A stretch of 64,000 bases of DNA from Rhizobium cauense (GTDB taxonomy: Bacteria; Pseudomonadota; Alphaproteobacteria; Rhizobiales; Rhizobiaceae). Every line of letters starts with the position of its first letter. Within the stretch, counting starts at the first letter, position 1. Below are positions 17,310-27,530 of this stretch, piece by piece. The position numbers were made by a program, and so were the translations under genes. The stretch is from positions 186,001 through 250,000 of the forward strand of contig NZ_JAEUAT010000002.1 in NCBI RefSeq assembly GCF_019511525.1, read 5' to 3'. The notes beneath the pieces were generated by a model, which saw only the letters and a program-made list of their open reading frames with translations, searched no databases and had not been told where the DNA came from.

Positions 17310-18197
17310 ATGGCTTTGCAGTCCATGACCGGTTTTGCGCGGCGTGAAGGCACAAGCGGGCGCTGGCGCTGGGCTTGGGAACTGCGCTCTGTCAATGGCA
17401 AGGGCCTTGATCTGCGCTTGCGCCTCCCGTCAGGTCTGGAGCGCATGGAGAATGACGTGCGCCGCCTTGTCGGTGAGCGCTTCAGCCGCGGCAACATGCA
17501 GGCATCGCTTTCCGTATCTGCCGGCGAGAGTCGCATTGAGACCGTCCTCAATCAGGAGGCGCTGTCCGCCGTGCTTGCCCTGCGTGACCAGCTCGGCGGT
17601 ATCATAGATCCCGCGCCGTTGCAGCTGGATACCTTGCTCGGCATCCGAGGTATCATCGAATTCCGCGAGACCGAAGATGGTGATGAAGCGATAGCGGCGC
17701 GCGATTCCGATATCACCGCAGGCCTGATCGCTGCCCTTGCCGACCTGCGGCAGATGCGTGAACTCGAAGGCGCCGCCCTGTCGAGAATCCTTCTCGACCA
17801 TGTCGCCACGATTGAAGGACTAACCCAGGCGATCGAACGCGACCCGTCACGTTCACCACAGGAGATTGCTGGCCGATTGGCTGCGCAGGTCGCCTTGCTG
17901 ATGGACGGTTCGGGTAAGCTGGATCGCGACAGGTTGCATGCCGAAGCAGCATTGCTGGCCACGAAGGCCGATCTTCGCGAGGAGATCGATCGGCTGAAAG
18001 CACATGTCGCCGCCGCCCGGGATTTGATCGGGAAGGGCGGACCCGTCGGGCGCAAGCTGGATTTCCTTGCGCAGGAATTTAACAGAGAATCGAATACCAT
18101 CTGTTCGAAGTCGAATGCCGCGGCTGTCACGGCCGCCGGTATCGAGCTGAAAGTCGTCATCGACCAGTTCCGCGAGCAGGTCCAGAATCTGGAGTGA
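17310..18197 (+). CDS. YicC family endoribonuclease-like protein
   Basis: This 295-residue protein has the YicC N-terminal part (SMTGFARREG at the start, VNGKGLDLRLRLPSGLE following) and the C-terminal DUF1732 end (GPVGRKLDFLAQEFNRESNT). E. coli YicC is linked to RNA decay and stationary-phase growth, and the family has been described as endoribonucleases. GGAGG precedes the ATG. It lies 15 bases after mltG and 3 bases before gmk, a common arrangement. Confidence 0.92.
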   Translation: MALQSMTGFARREGTSGRWRWAWELRSVNGKGLDLRLRLPSGLERMENDVRRLVGERFSRGNMQASLSVSAGESRIETVLNQEALSAVLALRDQLGGIIDPAPLQLDTLLGIRGIIEFRETEDGDEAIAARDSDITAGLIAALADLRQMRELEGAALSRILLDHVATIEGLTQAIERDPSRSPQEIAGRLAAQVALLMDGSGKLDRDRLHAEAALLATKADLREEIDRLKAHVAAARDLIGKGGPVGRKLDFLAQEFNRESNTICSKSNAAAVTAAGIELKVVIDQFREQVQNLE

Positions 18198-18200
18198 TAC

Positions 18201-18866
18201 ATGAACCCGGCCCAGTCGAGCCCACCCACCAAGATCGCCCGGCGCGGGCTCATGCTCGTCCTTTCGTCGCCGTCCGGCGCGGGGAAGTCGACGATTGCCG
18301 GCAATCTCCTCAGGGATGACCATAGCCTGGAAATTTCTGTCAGCGTCACGACCAGGGCGAAACGGCCGAGCGAAATCGCCGGCAAGCACTATCATTTTAT
18401 CACCGTCCCTCAATTCGAGAGGATGCGTGACGCGGGTGATCTGCTTGAATGGGCAGAAGTACACGGCAATTTCTACGGCACGCCGCGGGAACCCGTGGAA
18501 GCAGCAATGGCCGAAGGCCGCGACATGCTGTTCGATATCGACTGGCAGGGCGCTCTGCAGCTCCAGGACAAGATGAAGGCGGATATCGTTTCGATCTTCG
18601 TGTTGCCGCCCACCATGACCGAACTTCAGTCGCGACTACATCGTCGCGCTGAGGATTCGGAAGAGGTCATCCGTACACGGCTTCTCAATTCCCGGGCCGA
18701 GATTGAACGCTGGCGGGAATACGACTACGTCATTGTAAACGACGATCTCGACGAAGCCTTTCGCAACGTGAGCTGTATCGTCAATGCAGAACGTGTCCGC
18801 CGCGACCGGCGCCACGGCTTGTTCGACTTCGTCAATGGACTGCTGACGGAAGAGCCGAAGCTTTAG
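18201..18866 (+). CDS. gmk: Guanylate kinase
   Basis: This 221-residue enzyme phosphorylates GMP to GDP with ATP. The P-loop PSGAGKST lies at 24-31, and the GMP-binding segment includes [20 protein letters not shown] and [21 protein letters not shown] residues (here [18 protein letters not shown]). [11 protein letters not shown] follows. The length is normal. It is the last gene of the fab-mltG-yicC-gmk run and is convergent with rsmA. Confidence 0.97.
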   Translation: MNPAQSSPPTKIARRGLMLVLSSPSGAGKSTIAGNLLRDDHSLEISVSVTTRAKRPSEIAGKHYHFITVPQFERMRDAGDLLEWAEVHGNFYGTPREPVEAAMAEGRDMLFDIDWQGALQLQDKMKADIVSIFVLPPTMTELQSRLHRRAEDSEEVIRTRLLNSRAEIERWREYDYVIVNDDLDEAFRNVSCIVNAERVRRDRRHGLFDFVNGLLTEEPKL

Positions 18867-18933
18867 GACCGCAAGTTCTGCAGTGATGTTCGGGGCAGCT
18901 TAACGGATCAGCCCCCGCAGCAGTAAGCGAGAC

Positions 18934-19761
18934 CTAGAGGCAATTCGCCAGCCGCACGAACTCGGCAACCGAAAGCGTTTCAGCCCGGCGCTGCGGATCT
19001 ATGTTCGCCCTGCTCAACAGGGCTTCACCCCCAAGAGGCTTGAGGCTTTGCCGCAGCATCTTGCGGCGTTGCCCGAAGGCGGCGTGCGTGACCCTTTCCA
19101 GATCAGTGACGGAGCAGGGGATCGGGCTCTCGATTGGCGTCAGATGGACGACCGTTGACGTGACTTTCGGCGGAGGCGTGAAGGCCTGCGGCGGTACGTC
19201 AAATGCCATGCGCGCATTTGTGCGCCATCCGCAGAGAACACCCAGTCTGCCATAGTGGTCGTCGTCTTCGGTAGCCACGATCCGCTCGCCTACCTCTTTC
19301 TGGAACATGAGCGTCAGCGACTCCCAGAAAGGAGTCCATTGCTTCGGCAGGATCCAATTGACCAGCAACTGCGTGCCGACATTGTAGGGCAAGTTCGCTA
19401 TGATCTTCACCGGGCCTTCCGGTGCAAGAGCCTCGAAATCCGTCTTCAGAGCGTCGCCTTCGATAACTTCGAGCCGCCCCGGATAGTGCGAGGCGATCTC
19501 GGCCAGCGCAGGCAGGCAGCGCGCGTCACGCTCGACGGCGATCACCTTTTTTGCGCCAAGCGCCAGGATCGCTCGCGTCAGTCCGCCCGGACCGGGGCCG
19601 ACTTCGAAGACCGTGACACCTTCAAGCGAGCCAGCCGTCCTGGCAACCTTCTGTGTCAGGTTGAGATCGAGCAGAAAGTTCTGGCCGAGTGCCTTGCGGG
19701 CATCGAGGCCATGGCGCTGGATAACGTCGCGCAGGGGCGGCAGCCCGTCCAGAGCAGCCAT
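18934..19761 (-). CDS. rsmA: 16S rRNA (adenine1518-N6/adenine1519-N6)-dimethyltransferase
   Basis: This 275-residue SAM-dependent enzyme dimethylates two adenines near the 3' end of 16S rRNA. Visible motifs are [10 protein letters not shown] (about 23-32), the SAM-binding [10 protein letters not shown] (53-62) and the catalytic [11 protein letters not shown] near 125. The ATG at 19761 overlaps the pdxA stop codon (TGATG), so it is translationally coupled; a TTG one codon earlier is also possible. Older name: ksgA. It is the last gene of the lptF-lptG-lptD-surA-pdxA-rsmA group. Confidence 0.96.
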   Translation of the reverse strand: MAALDGLPPLRDVIQRHGLDARKALGQNFLLDLNLTQKVARTAGSLEGVTVFEVGPGPGGLTRAILALGAKKVIAVERDARCLPALAEIASHYPGRLEVIEGDALKTDFEALAPEGPVKIIANLPYNVGTQLLVNWILPKQWTPFWESLTLMFQKEVGERIVATEDDDHYGRLGVLCGWRTNARMAFDVPPQAFTPPPKVTSTVVHLTPIESPIPCSVTDLERVTHAAFGQRRKMLRQSLKPLGGEALLSRANIDPQRRAETLSVAEFVRLANCL

Positions 19762-20786
19762 CAACGACGCCCTTCCGCGGTACGTCCGAGGTGGCCGGCG
19801 AGCTTGAGGGAGGCGACGAGGCTGCTCTCTCTTGCAAGCCCCTTGCCGGCGATGCCGAACGCCGTGCCATGATCAGGCGAGGTGCGCACGAAAGGCAAAC
19901 CAAGGGTCACATTGACGGAATCGTCGAAGCCAAGCGCTTTGGCCGGTATCAAGGCTTGATCGTGGTACATGCAGATCGCGACGTCGTAACGCGCCCGGGC
20001 TTCGTCATGGAACATGGTGTCGGCGGGCAGCGGACCGATCGCATTGATGCCCTCGGAGCGGAGAAATTGAATTGCCGGCGTGATGATCGCTGCATCTTCC
20101 TTGCCGATCGTACCGTCTTCGCCGGCATGAGGATTGAGACCGGCAACGGCAAGGCGCGGATGATCGATCCCAAACCGCGCCCGGAGATCGGCATCCGCGA
20201 TCCGGCAGGTCTCGATAATGTGCTCCGTACTCAGCGCTTGGGGCACATCCTTGATAGGGATATGGATCGTTACAGGAATGGCGCGAAGCTTTGGACCGGT
20301 AAGCATCATCACCGGCGTGACCGACTGCCCTGTGGCTTTCCCGGAGAGATCCGCCAGAAATTCCGTATGCCCCGGAAAGGGAAAGCCGGATTCGTAAAGC
20401 ACGGACTTGGCGATCGGATTGGTGACAACGGCAAGCGCCTCGCCGCTCATGGTGAGCGAGACGGCTTTTTCGATAGCTGCGATCGTACTCTTCGCGGTTG
20501 CCACGTGCGGCTCGCCTGCTACCACCTCGATACCCGCTGAGATGGGAAGAACCGGTAGCGCGTCAGCAAACGTGTCACCGGCGTTCGCACAATCGGTCTC
20601 GCGGACGGTAACCGCCAAGCCCAACAGCCGTGCACGCAGGGCCAGCACATCCGGATCGCCTATATAGACAAACGGTGGGAGGCCCAATTCCCTGCGCCTC
20701 AGCCATGCCAGCAATGTAATATCAGGGCCGACACCGGCCGGATCGCCCTGGCTAAGAGCGAGGGGGCGCGAGAACGGAATTGTCAT
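19761..20786 (-). CDS. pdxA: 4-hydroxythreonine-4-phosphate dehydrogenase
   Basis: This 341-residue NAD-dependent enzyme of the pyridoxal 5'-phosphate pathway oxidises 4-phosphohydroxy-threonine. [16 protein letters not shown] at the start, [12 protein letters not shown], and the metal-binding His residues in [11 protein letters not shown] and [14 protein letters not shown] are all present, as is the ending region [14 protein letters not shown]. It sits five bases after the surA-like gene and overlaps rsmA, the order known from E. coli and conserved here. Confidence 0.96.
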   Translation of the reverse strand: MTIPFSRPLALSQGDPAGVGPDITLLAWLRRRELGLPPFVYIGDPDVLALRARLLGLAVTVRETDCANAGDTFADALPVLPISAGIEVVAGEPHVATAKSTIAAIEKAVSLTMSGEALAVVTNPIAKSVLYESGFPFPGHTEFLADLSGKATGQSVTPVMMLTGPKLRAIPVTIHIPIKDVPQALSTEHIIETCRIADADLRARFGIDHPRLAVAGLNPHAGEDGTIGKEDAAIITPAIQFLRSEGINAIGPLPADTMFHDEARARYDVAICMYHDQALIPAKALGFDDSVNVTLGLPFVRTSPDHGTAFGIAGKGLARESSLVASLKLAGHLGRTAEGRR

Positions 20787-20791
20787 TTGGC

Positions 20792-21742
20792 TCAGGGGCG
20801 CATGATCTGCGCCTTCTTGCGCAGCTCATCGATATACTTCTTGGCGTTCGGGTTCTCCGCAGGTCCGTTCTTGTCTGCCTTCGCCTTGTCGAGGTCTTCC
20901 TGGCGGAACACCATTTCAGCGGCCTGGTCGTCAGATACCTGACGCTGGCTGCAGATCGCGATGTACTCGACACCGCGCTCGGTCACTCGGGTAGCCGTCG
21001 TATTTCCCTTGGCCTGCTCGACGAGCGGCTTCCACTCGGCGGGGAGCTCTGGTGCAAGAACGCGGCCGAGGTCGCGTACCGAGACGTCGCGCATCGTTGC
21101 CGCAAATACCTTCGCCTGGTCGCAACCCGGATACTTCGACCGCGACGCTTCGGCTTCGCTCTTGCGCTTGCCGACGATGCCCTTCTTGCTTGCAGGGACG
21201 ACGAAGATCATCTGCTGCAGAATATACTCTGTAGTTTCAGGCTTCTGCTTGTTTTCCATCATGCGAGCGACGAGGTCGGAATTCGACATGCGGGCGCTTG
21301 AGCCATAGCGCGCGTTCACCAACCGCGGCCAGCTCATCTGCACGGCAATGAAAGCCTTGAAATGATCGACGCCGACGCCGGCGCGATCGAGAATCTGCGT
21401 CATCTGGGCGGTCGTCAGCTTGTTGCCACTTGCAAAGCGCGCGAAGGATGCGTCGACGTCGTCCTTGGAAACCGACATACGCACGCGCGAGATTTCCTGC
21501 TGCTTCAGCGTCTGGTCGATCAGCTGCTCTTCTGCTGCCTTGGCGTCCGCTTTCTGATGCTGCAGCCTGAGGAATGCTTGACGCTTGGCGACATCGCCGC
21601 TGGTAATTGCCGTGCCGTTGACAACCACTCTGACTTCGCTTGCGGCAAACGCCGATCCGGCCTGTGGCGCGGCAAATGCTGCCAGCACCGCGAAAGCCAC
21701 GCCGGCAATCATCGTTTTGATGGTTCTTTTGGCGCCAATCAT
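20792..21742 (-). CDS. SurA-like periplasmic chaperone / peptidyl-prolyl isomerase
   Basis: This 316-residue protein has a signal peptide (about 1-33, ending GSAFAAS). A SurA N-terminal chaperone region follows, with [22 protein letters not shown], and then a single degenerate parvulin-like region ([15 protein letters not shown] to [11 protein letters not shown]). E. coli SurA has two parvulin domains and is longer, so this is the short rhizobial form; isomerase activity is doubtful but chaperone activity is likely. It lies between lptD and pdxA, consistent with LptD and outer-membrane protein assembly. Confidence 0.85.
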   Translation of the reverse strand: MIGAKRTIKTMIAGVAFAVLAAFAAPQAGSAFAASEVRVVVNGTAITSGDVAKRQAFLRLQHQKADAKAAEEQLIDQTLKQQEISRVRMSVSKDDVDASFARFASGNKLTTAQMTQILDRAGVGVDHFKAFIAVQMSWPRLVNARYGSSARMSNSDLVARMMENKQKPETTEYILQQMIFVVPASKKGIVGKRKSEAEASRSKYPGCDQAKVFAATMRDVSVRDLGRVLAPELPAEWKPLVEQAKGNTTATRVTERGVEYIAICSQRQVSDDQAAEMVFRQEDLDKAKADKNGPAENPNAKKYIDELRKKAQIMRP

Positions 21743-21876
21743 CTATCGACCCTTCCCATTGACGCCGCGCATTTGCGTCGCGGCGCACATACCTTTTCGA
21801 GACAAACGGGCACTACCGCTTCAAATTGAAAATTCAGCATATGCCCCAGATATCAACTGGCGACAATGTCCTGCAT

Positions 21877-21919
21877 AGTCTTACGGCGAAAGAAAGGCCC
21901 TTTCTTTCGCCGTAAGACT
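21877..21919 (-). repeat. Perfect 20-bp inverted repeat between lptD and surA
   Basis: The 20-base arm starting AGTCTTACGG at 21877-21896 is matched exactly by its reverse complement at 21900-21919, with a 3-base loop. It lies 11 bases past the lptD stop codon on the minus strand and about 135 bases upstream of surA. No T-run follows on the minus strand. It could be a terminator, an RNase III site or an mRNA stabiliser that separates lptD from surA expression. Confidence 0.85.
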
Positions 21920-21929
21920 GAACTGTACG

Positions 21930-24287
21930 TCAGTTCTGATAGATCGTTGTGCTGGTATCCACCGCGCCGCCGACGTTGATGTCTCCCAACGTCCGGAACG
22001 TCAACCTGGCGCCAATCGTCCAGTCGCTCGCGGATTCGGCGCTGGTGTCGCGCTTCTCGGTGTAAGCGATGGTGAAGATCGTGCACTCGTCCTCATAGGT
22101 CAGGCCGAATGTCTTCCTAACGAGAGTGTTTTCCTGGAGATCCCAAGCAACGCCGCCAAATACCGTCCAGTAATCCTTGAACTTAACGCTTCCCTTGGCC
22201 TGGATTTCATCATTGTCATCGGCAAAGCCATACTCTGGTTGTGCCGAAATATGGGTATAGATGAGCTGGCTTTGATAGCTGTCTGTCTGGAAGCCAGCGG
22301 TCAAATCGCCACGGCGGAACGCGAGGTCCTTCTCGTCAAGCCGGTAAGACGCTGCAAGCGCCAGACCCTGTGGCGTCTCGATGCCGGCCAGACCGACAAA
22401 GTCGGAGACATCGGTCTCAAGGCCGGAATCGGCACCGACGTTCACAAGGTCGGCCGTATCGAAGGAATTCTGACCGCCGAGCTGGTAAGACTGGCCAAAA
22501 ATGCCATGCAGCTTGTAGCCGTTATCGAACGTGCCGGTGTACTGGAAACCGAGATTGGCGCGCGTACCACCTTCAATGCGGTCATAGCCCGAGAACTTGT
22601 CGCGCTCGAAAAGATTCGTCGCGTCGAACACGAAGCTCTGTGCGTCTTCGTTGGGAAGCGCACCGGCGAGGCGTTCGTTGGGACGCGCGTAAATCTGCGC
22701 GATCGGCTCGAACAGGTGCGTGCTGTTTGCCGTCGTCCCGAGGATCGGATAACGCATCTCCAATCCGGCGGTGAACATCGAGCGGGCCGCCGCATTGCCG
22801 TCCTCGTAGTTGCCATCATAGGCAAATGTGCCGGAGGTCGGCGGCGCAGTCATGTTCAACGCCAATGCGTCGCCACGGGCGGCCAGCAGCGGAGTGATCA
22901 GGAAACCCTGAGGCGTGACAAATGTCCGCTTCCATTCCAGTTCGCCGGTGAGCCGGGAGGTCTGGCCTTCAAGGCCACGGAACCGGTCAAAGCCTGCGAC
23001 GCTGTAGAAATCATCGTGGGTGCGCGACAGGTTCGTGAAGTTGACGTCAGCCGAAAGCTCACCTCCGGCGAGTGGCTGCGGTGCAACGAAGTGATAGTCC
23101 ATCACCGGATAGACGATCGCCTGCTGCTTCTCGGCGACATCATTCGGATCGGCGTTCTGAACATCAAAGTAGAACGAACGAAGATCGAAGAAATTCCGCT
23201 TGCCGAGGCCCGTCAGATAGACTTGGTTCGTTTGCGTTGAACCATCCAACCCGTTGAGGCTGTAGGTGCGGGAGAAATTGTTATCGCTCTGGGCCATCAC
23301 GTCCCAGCCGAACGCCCAGCGCGGATTGATCTGGAAAGCGCCCTTTGACGAGACCACCCCACGGAGGTCGTTTTCGGCATCACTGGTGCCGGGTGTGAAG
23401 GTTTCGGGGCTGAGCTGATTAATTCCAGCCACTCGAAGAATATGCGTGCCGTTCTCGAACCGCTGGCGATACTCTGCGTCCAGCAAGAATCCCTGCGTCG
23501 TATAGCCAGTACCGGTAACAGTTACGTCGCTGCTGGGAGAGATAACGTAGTAGTACGGGACCGACAGGCCAAAACCGAGGTTTTCAGCCGTGACAAAACT
23601 GGGAAAGAGGAAGCCGGACTTCCGCTTCACGGTGTTGTCGGGAACCTCGATCCAAGGAACATACGCGAGCGGGTGTCCGAGGAGTTCGAAACGGGCCTTT
23701 TCCAACCGAATAGTGTGCTTGACACCATCCTGTATGACGCGTTCAGCCTTGACCTGCCAGAACGGAGGCCGCTCCGGCCTCTCGGCGCAAGGCAGACAGG
23801 CGGTGTAAACGCCCTTGTTCAGAATCATCTGCGTGCCGCCGACACGCTCACCGGTTTCGGCAACCAGGCGCGTATTGTCAGGGGTTTCGATTCGGAGCGC
23901 GTTTACGAAGCCGTTCCCGAAGTCGTCAGTGACATCGAGCTTATCGGCGTACATGCGGCTGCCGTCGGGGCCAATGAGTTCGACGTTGCCAAGCGCCATC
24001 AGGCGCCCGGTCTGCTGATTATACTCTACGCGCTGCGATACCATCCGGTAGCCGCCGTAGTTGATCTGCACGCCACCGATGGCGGAAACGATCTGCGCGT
24101 CCTTGTTGTAGACAAGTTCGTTGGCCGACAGAATCAGTTTCTGTTCGCCCGATACGTTCGGCTTCAAACCTTGCAGGGCATCTTGTGCGAAAGCAGCAGG
24201 AAAGCCACTGGAATAGGTGGACAGGGCTGCGCCTACGAGCAGGGCAACCATCTGTTTACTAAGAGTCTTGCGGTCGCCTGCCGCCAC
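21930..24287 (-). CDS. lptD: LPS-assembly protein LptD
   Basis: This 785-residue outer-membrane protein places lipopolysaccharide in the outer leaflet together with LptE. After a signal peptide an OstA-like domain follows (about 50-150: SANELVYNKDAQIVSAIGGVQI, VEYNQQTGRLMALGNVEL), then the LptD C-terminal barrel. Two Cys pairs are visible (one in YTACLPCAE). The GTG at 24287 is chosen because it overlaps the lptG stop codon (TAGTG); an ATG 11 codons further in is the alternative. It is coupled to lptF-lptG and followed by surA. Confidence 0.95.
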   Translation of the reverse strand: MAAGDRKTLSKQMVALLVGAALSTYSSGFPAAFAQDALQGLKPNVSGEQKLILSANELVYNKDAQIVSAIGGVQINYGGYRMVSQRVEYNQQTGRLMALGNVELIGPDGSRMYADKLDVTDDFGNGFVNALRIETPDNTRLVAETGERVGGTQMILNKGVYTACLPCAERPERPPFWQVKAERVIQDGVKHTIRLEKARFELLGHPLAYVPWIEVPDNTVKRKSGFLFPSFVTAENLGFGLSVPYYYVISPSSDVTVTGTGYTTQGFLLDAEYRQRFENGTHILRVAGINQLSPETFTPGTSDAENDLRGVVSSKGAFQINPRWAFGWDVMAQSDNNFSRTYSLNGLDGSTQTNQVYLTGLGKRNFFDLRSFYFDVQNADPNDVAEKQQAIVYPVMDYHFVAPQPLAGGELSADVNFTNLSRTHDDFYSVAGFDRFRGLEGQTSRLTGELEWKRTFVTPQGFLITPLLAARGDALALNMTAPPTSGTFAYDGNYEDGNAAARSMFTAGLEMRYPILGTTANSTHLFEPIAQIYARPNERLAGALPNEDAQSFVFDATNLFERDKFSGYDRIEGGTRANLGFQYTGTFDNGYKLHGIFGQSYQLGGQNSFDTADLVNVGADSGLETDVSDFVGLAGIETPQGLALAASYRLDEKDLAFRRGDLTAGFQTDSYQSQLIYTHISAQPEYGFADDNDEIQAKGSVKFKDYWTVFGGVAWDLQENTLVRKTFGLTYEDECTIFTIAYTEKRDTSAESASDWTIGARLTFRTLGDINVGGAVDTSTTIYQN

Positions 24288-25375
24288 TAGCCATCCTCCT
24301 GATGAAGCAGAATTGTTGCACCCAAAGCCAAGGCGACGGTGACCGGAATCCACGTCGCCACGAAAGGCGGGACAACCCCACTGCTTCCGAATGCTTTTAC
24401 AAGCACGGTGACCACATAAAGCACGAAGCCTGACAGGATTCCACCCAGAATCACTGACCTCGATTGGTTGAACCGGCTAAATTTTAGGGACACTGTTGCA
24501 GCAATGAGAGTCATTGCGACGAGCAGCAGTGGTTGAGACAGCAACGAGTGAAATTGGGTTTCCAGAGCCTTGGTCGGAATCCCGAAGGATTTGGCTGCTT
24601 GAATTCGGCTCGAAAGGTCAAAAAACGCAATGGTTTCAGGGGATGCGAGCCTCTGTTGGACGAAATCCTGTTTCAAATTGGTGCGGACTCGCACCTCATC
24701 TTTGCGGACTGCGATTTCGCCGGGGCGACGCTCCACAACATTCTTAAGAAGCCAGTAACCATCTTCCAATTTTGCCGACGCGGCGTCCTGTCTCAGGGCG
24801 ATGTGATTAGTCGAATCAAAATGCACGAAGACCGCGTCCATGAGCAGCGTGCCGTCCTCGAGAATCGTATGCGCTCCGATGATCACATCGTCCTTGCCGC
24901 TGATCTGGCGGATCCATGGAACCTGGGGTGCCGCGTTGGACGTCGAACTCTCTCCGCGCCAGTTGCTTTCGACGACGGCCGCCTGGCGTTGTCCCCATGC
25001 TGCGAGCGGATTGAGGACCGTCATGACGAGGACGCCAAGCAGAAAGGCGCCAGCAAGGAAGGGCGACATGAATTGCCAGACTGAAATGCCCGCAGCGCGC
25101 GTAACAACCAGTTCGTATTTTCTGTTGAGGCCGATCAGGACCGTCATCCCCACAAAGAGGGCAATGAAGGGAACGGTCTGCTGCAGGATCAGCGGCAGGC
25201 GCACGGCAGTCATCAAGAGGCCGCTGGTCACGGTATAGCCGGGCAGACCGGAAAGGCGACCGGCCGTCTCGCTGAAATCGACAAGGAAAACAATGCCGAT
25301 AACACCGAGGAAAAACCACATCGTGGTCAGGAGGTAGCGACGGAAAAAGTAGCGGCTGAGCGTTCCGAAAATCAT
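24287..25375 (-). CDS. lptG: LPS export ABC transporter permease LptG
   Basis: This 362-residue inner-membrane subunit of the LptB2FG transporter extracts lipopolysaccharide from the membrane. The YjgP/YjgQ fold shows as N-terminal helices (YFFRRYLLTTMWFFLGVIGI), a helix pair near residues 60-120, a large periplasmic domain (about 130-270) and C-terminal helices. It overlaps lptF by four bases and lptD by one. LptB and LptC are not encoded in the window. Confidence 0.94.
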   Translation of the reverse strand: MIFGTLSRYFFRRYLLTTMWFFLGVIGIVFLVDFSETAGRLSGLPGYTVTSGLLMTAVRLPLILQQTVPFIALFVGMTVLIGLNRKYELVVTRAAGISVWQFMSPFLAGAFLLGVLVMTVLNPLAAWGQRQAAVVESNWRGESSTSNAAPQVPWIRQISGKDDVIIGAHTILEDGTLLMDAVFVHFDSTNHIALRQDAASAKLEDGYWLLKNVVERRPGEIAVRKDEVRVRTNLKQDFVQQRLASPETIAFFDLSSRIQAAKSFGIPTKALETQFHSLLSQPLLLVAMTLIAATVSLKFSRFNQSRSVILGGILSGFVLYVVTVLVKAFGSSGVVPPFVATWIPVTVALALGATILLHQEDG

Positions 25376-26538
25376 GCGCTGCTCCCGGTAGAGCGATTTA
25401 GCCGGCGCTGAACCTTCTGCCAGAATGTGGCAGCGCGGTCGCTCATTGTCGATATGACCCCAAGACGCTTGTGATGCGAGATCGATGCGATCGCGAGAAG
25501 GCTCGCGACGACAGGAATCGCATAGAGGATACCGATATATTCCGGATCGGTATCGATCTGGTTGGCGGCGTAAAATGACGCCCAGCGAATCGCAAATGCA
25601 AATATGAGCGCCGCCACCATGGGATGCAGGCGCGCCTCACGGTGGGAGCGTGCGTCACCGGCAATGGCAAGCGAAATCAATGCGAACACCATGGGCAAAG
25701 CCCAATCTGTCAGACGGCGGTGCAACTCCGCTCGATAGCTGCCGGGCTTGGCAATATAGTCCTTGTCGGTCGGATCGGGGTTGAAAAGGAACGGAAGCTC
25801 GCGGTCCGAGGCGCGAAGGGTTGCCTGGCCACGATTCTGCGTGAGGTCGGAAAGGTCGAAAGAGTAGGAATCGAAGCGGATGACCGAGACATCACCGGTC
25901 GACGTTTTGCGATGAACCTCGCCGTCATGCATGATGAGCGAGGTGCCTTTCTCGTCAACCGCGCCTTCGCGTGCATAATAGATAAGCTCGAATGCGGGAT
26001 CGCGTTCGTCGACGACGAAGAGGCCCTTCAGCACGCGTCCGGCAAGCCTTTCGGATATCTGCACGTAGAGACCGGTGTCGATGCGGCGGAAGTTCTTTTC
26101 TTCGATGACCGTGGAAAGCAGATCTGCGTAGGCGGCGGCCACCATCTGCCGAACGCCGGTCTTGGCCTTCGGCTCCACGACGTTGTCTACAAAAAAAGAA
26201 AAAGCGCTGATGACAGCCGCGAGAATCAGGATCGGCCGCAGGATGATACCGCGCTTGGCGCCAGCCGCGTCGATGACGGTTAGTTCCGAATCGTTGTTCA
26301 TCGTCGTCAGCGTTTGAGTCACGCCGATGACCAAGGCGAACGGCAGCACGATCGGAATGATCGACGGCAGGATCAGCGTCGCCAATTTGGCGAACGAGCC
26401 CATCGACTGGCCGCTATCGGTAACCAGATTGACGCGCTGCAGCACCTGGGTCGTCCAAATGATCGCGAGCACCGGCAACAGGGCAACGAGAAACATCTGG
26501 CCAACGCGCCGGAGTATATATGTCTCAAGCAGTTTCAT
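25372..26538 (-). CDS. lptF: LPS export ABC transporter permease LptF
   Basis: This 388-residue partner of LptG begins MKLLETYILRRVGQMFLVAL. It has the YjgP/YjgQ pattern of membrane helices flanking a periplasmic beta domain (about 130-280), with the family segment LHRRLTDWALPMVFALISLAIA after it. It is the first gene of the lptF-lptG-lptD series. The 97 bases before it follow the stop codon of the PAP2 gene; the promoter could lie in either place. Confidence 0.94.
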   Translation of the reverse strand: MKLLETYILRRVGQMFLVALLPVLAIIWTTQVLQRVNLVTDSGQSMGSFAKLATLILPSIIPIVLPFALVIGVTQTLTTMNNDSELTVIDAAGAKRGIILRPILILAAVISAFSFFVDNVVEPKAKTGVRQMVAAAYADLLSTVIEEKNFRRIDTGLYVQISERLAGRVLKGLFVVDERDPAFELIYYAREGAVDEKGTSLIMHDGEVHRKTSTGDVSVIRFDSYSFDLSDLTQNRGQATLRASDRELPFLFNPDPTDKDYIAKPGSYRAELHRRLTDWALPMVFALISLAIAGDARSHREARLHPMVAALIFAFAIRWASFYAANQIDTDPEYIGILYAIPVVASLLAIASISHHKRLGVISTMSDRAATFWQKVQRRLNRSTGSSA

Positions 26539-26635
26539 TCATGCCCTTGAACGCCAGTTGCGAACCGATGCCGCTATGCAGCGAAATCCATCTACGCTCT
26601 TTGGTTTGCTTTTGCGACAAGGCAGAATCGAAAAT

Positions 26636-27421
26636 TCATTCAAATTTCAGTTTTTTTTCGCCCTGTGGCGAATCGGTGAGTGCAAGCAGGCCGGCGAAAA
26701 CGACGACGGAGGAGAGCCAGCCGAGGGTCACATCCGATAGGTAGTGAGCGCCGAAGGCGAGCCGCATGGCAGGCGCGAGGAACGAGATCGCGGCCAGCGG
26801 GAGGGCAAGAGCGGAGCGTGCCGGTTGTGGTACGAAGACGATGAGGCAGAAGAGCCAGCCTGCGCCTGCCGCCTCACCGGAAACGAAGGAACAGTTTGAC
26901 ACGCACTTGCCGGCCACTGACCCGGCCTGCACGAAGTCGAGTTGGCCGCCGAAATCCACCGTCTGCCAGGGGCGAGGCCTGCCCCAGTGCTCCTTCAGAA
27001 CCAGGTTCACCAGGAGCCCGGGACCGATGATGAGCGAGCCGAGCGCGACCTTGAATGCGCGGGCGCGTACGACATTGAATGTGGATCCAAACTGCCAATA
27101 ACAATGCGCGAGTTTCCACAACATCACTATGGCGATGACATAGGGAAGTCGGAAAAAGACGATTCGCAGGAGCCCGAGATAGGTTTCGCGCCGGTAGGGG
27201 AAATACCCGCAATTTTCCCCGAGGGTTGCCGCAGTCTTGCAGGCCTCCCGCACGAAGAAGTGTGTTGATGCGTAGAGATCGATCTGGGGAAAAGTGCTGA
27301 ACAGCAGGAGCAGCAGCCACCAGAGACAGAGCATGGCGATGAATGCGCGGGCGGGAACGGTTTCAAGTGCTGCGATGCGCCAAGGCGCTGCTGTCACCGA
27401 TGACCTTAGTGCCGAAATCAC
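26636..27421 (-). CDS. PAP2 family phosphatase, possible lipid A phosphatase
   Basis: This 261-residue protein has about six membrane helices and a PAP2 active site. Motif 1 is KEHWGRPRP at 143-151. Motif 2 is SFVSGEAAG (SGE at 181-183 in place of the usual SGH). Motif 3 has Arg220, His226 and Asp230 (RLAFGAHYLSD). Its place upstream of lptF suggests a lipid A or phospholipid substrate, and rhizobia remove lipid A phosphates with LpxE/LpxF-type PAP2 enzymes; assignment to either would be a guess. The start is GTG at 27421, preceded by AGGAA. Confidence 0.75.
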   Translation of the reverse strand: MISALRSSVTAAPWRIAALETVPARAFIAMLCLWWLLLLLFSTFPQIDLYASTHFFVREACKTAATLGENCGYFPYRRETYLGLLRIVFFRLPYVIAIVMLWKLAHCYWQFGSTFNVVRARAFKVALGSLIIGPGLLVNLVLKEHWGRPRPWQTVDFGGQLDFVQAGSVAGKCVSNCSFVSGEAAGAGWLFCLIVFVPQPARSALALPLAAISFLAPAMRLAFGAHYLSDVTLGWLSSVVVFAGLLALTDSPQGEKKLKFE

Positions 27422-27530
27422 GTGGCAATTCCTGTGGACTCAATTCCACTGGAGGAATATGCGCCGAAGATGACATCCCGTTAACGAGACCTGGCAGGGC
27501 GCGTAGCGCCGCTATTGGTTGAAGACTTGT

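Noticed and set aside
27459..27473. Four-codon upstream frame (ATG CGC CGA AGA TGA) after a GGAGGAAT in the pepA leader region
   Set aside because: The ribosome binding site is strong, but a Met-Arg-Arg-Arg peptide this far from pepA is more likely coincidence; there is no attenuator structure around it.
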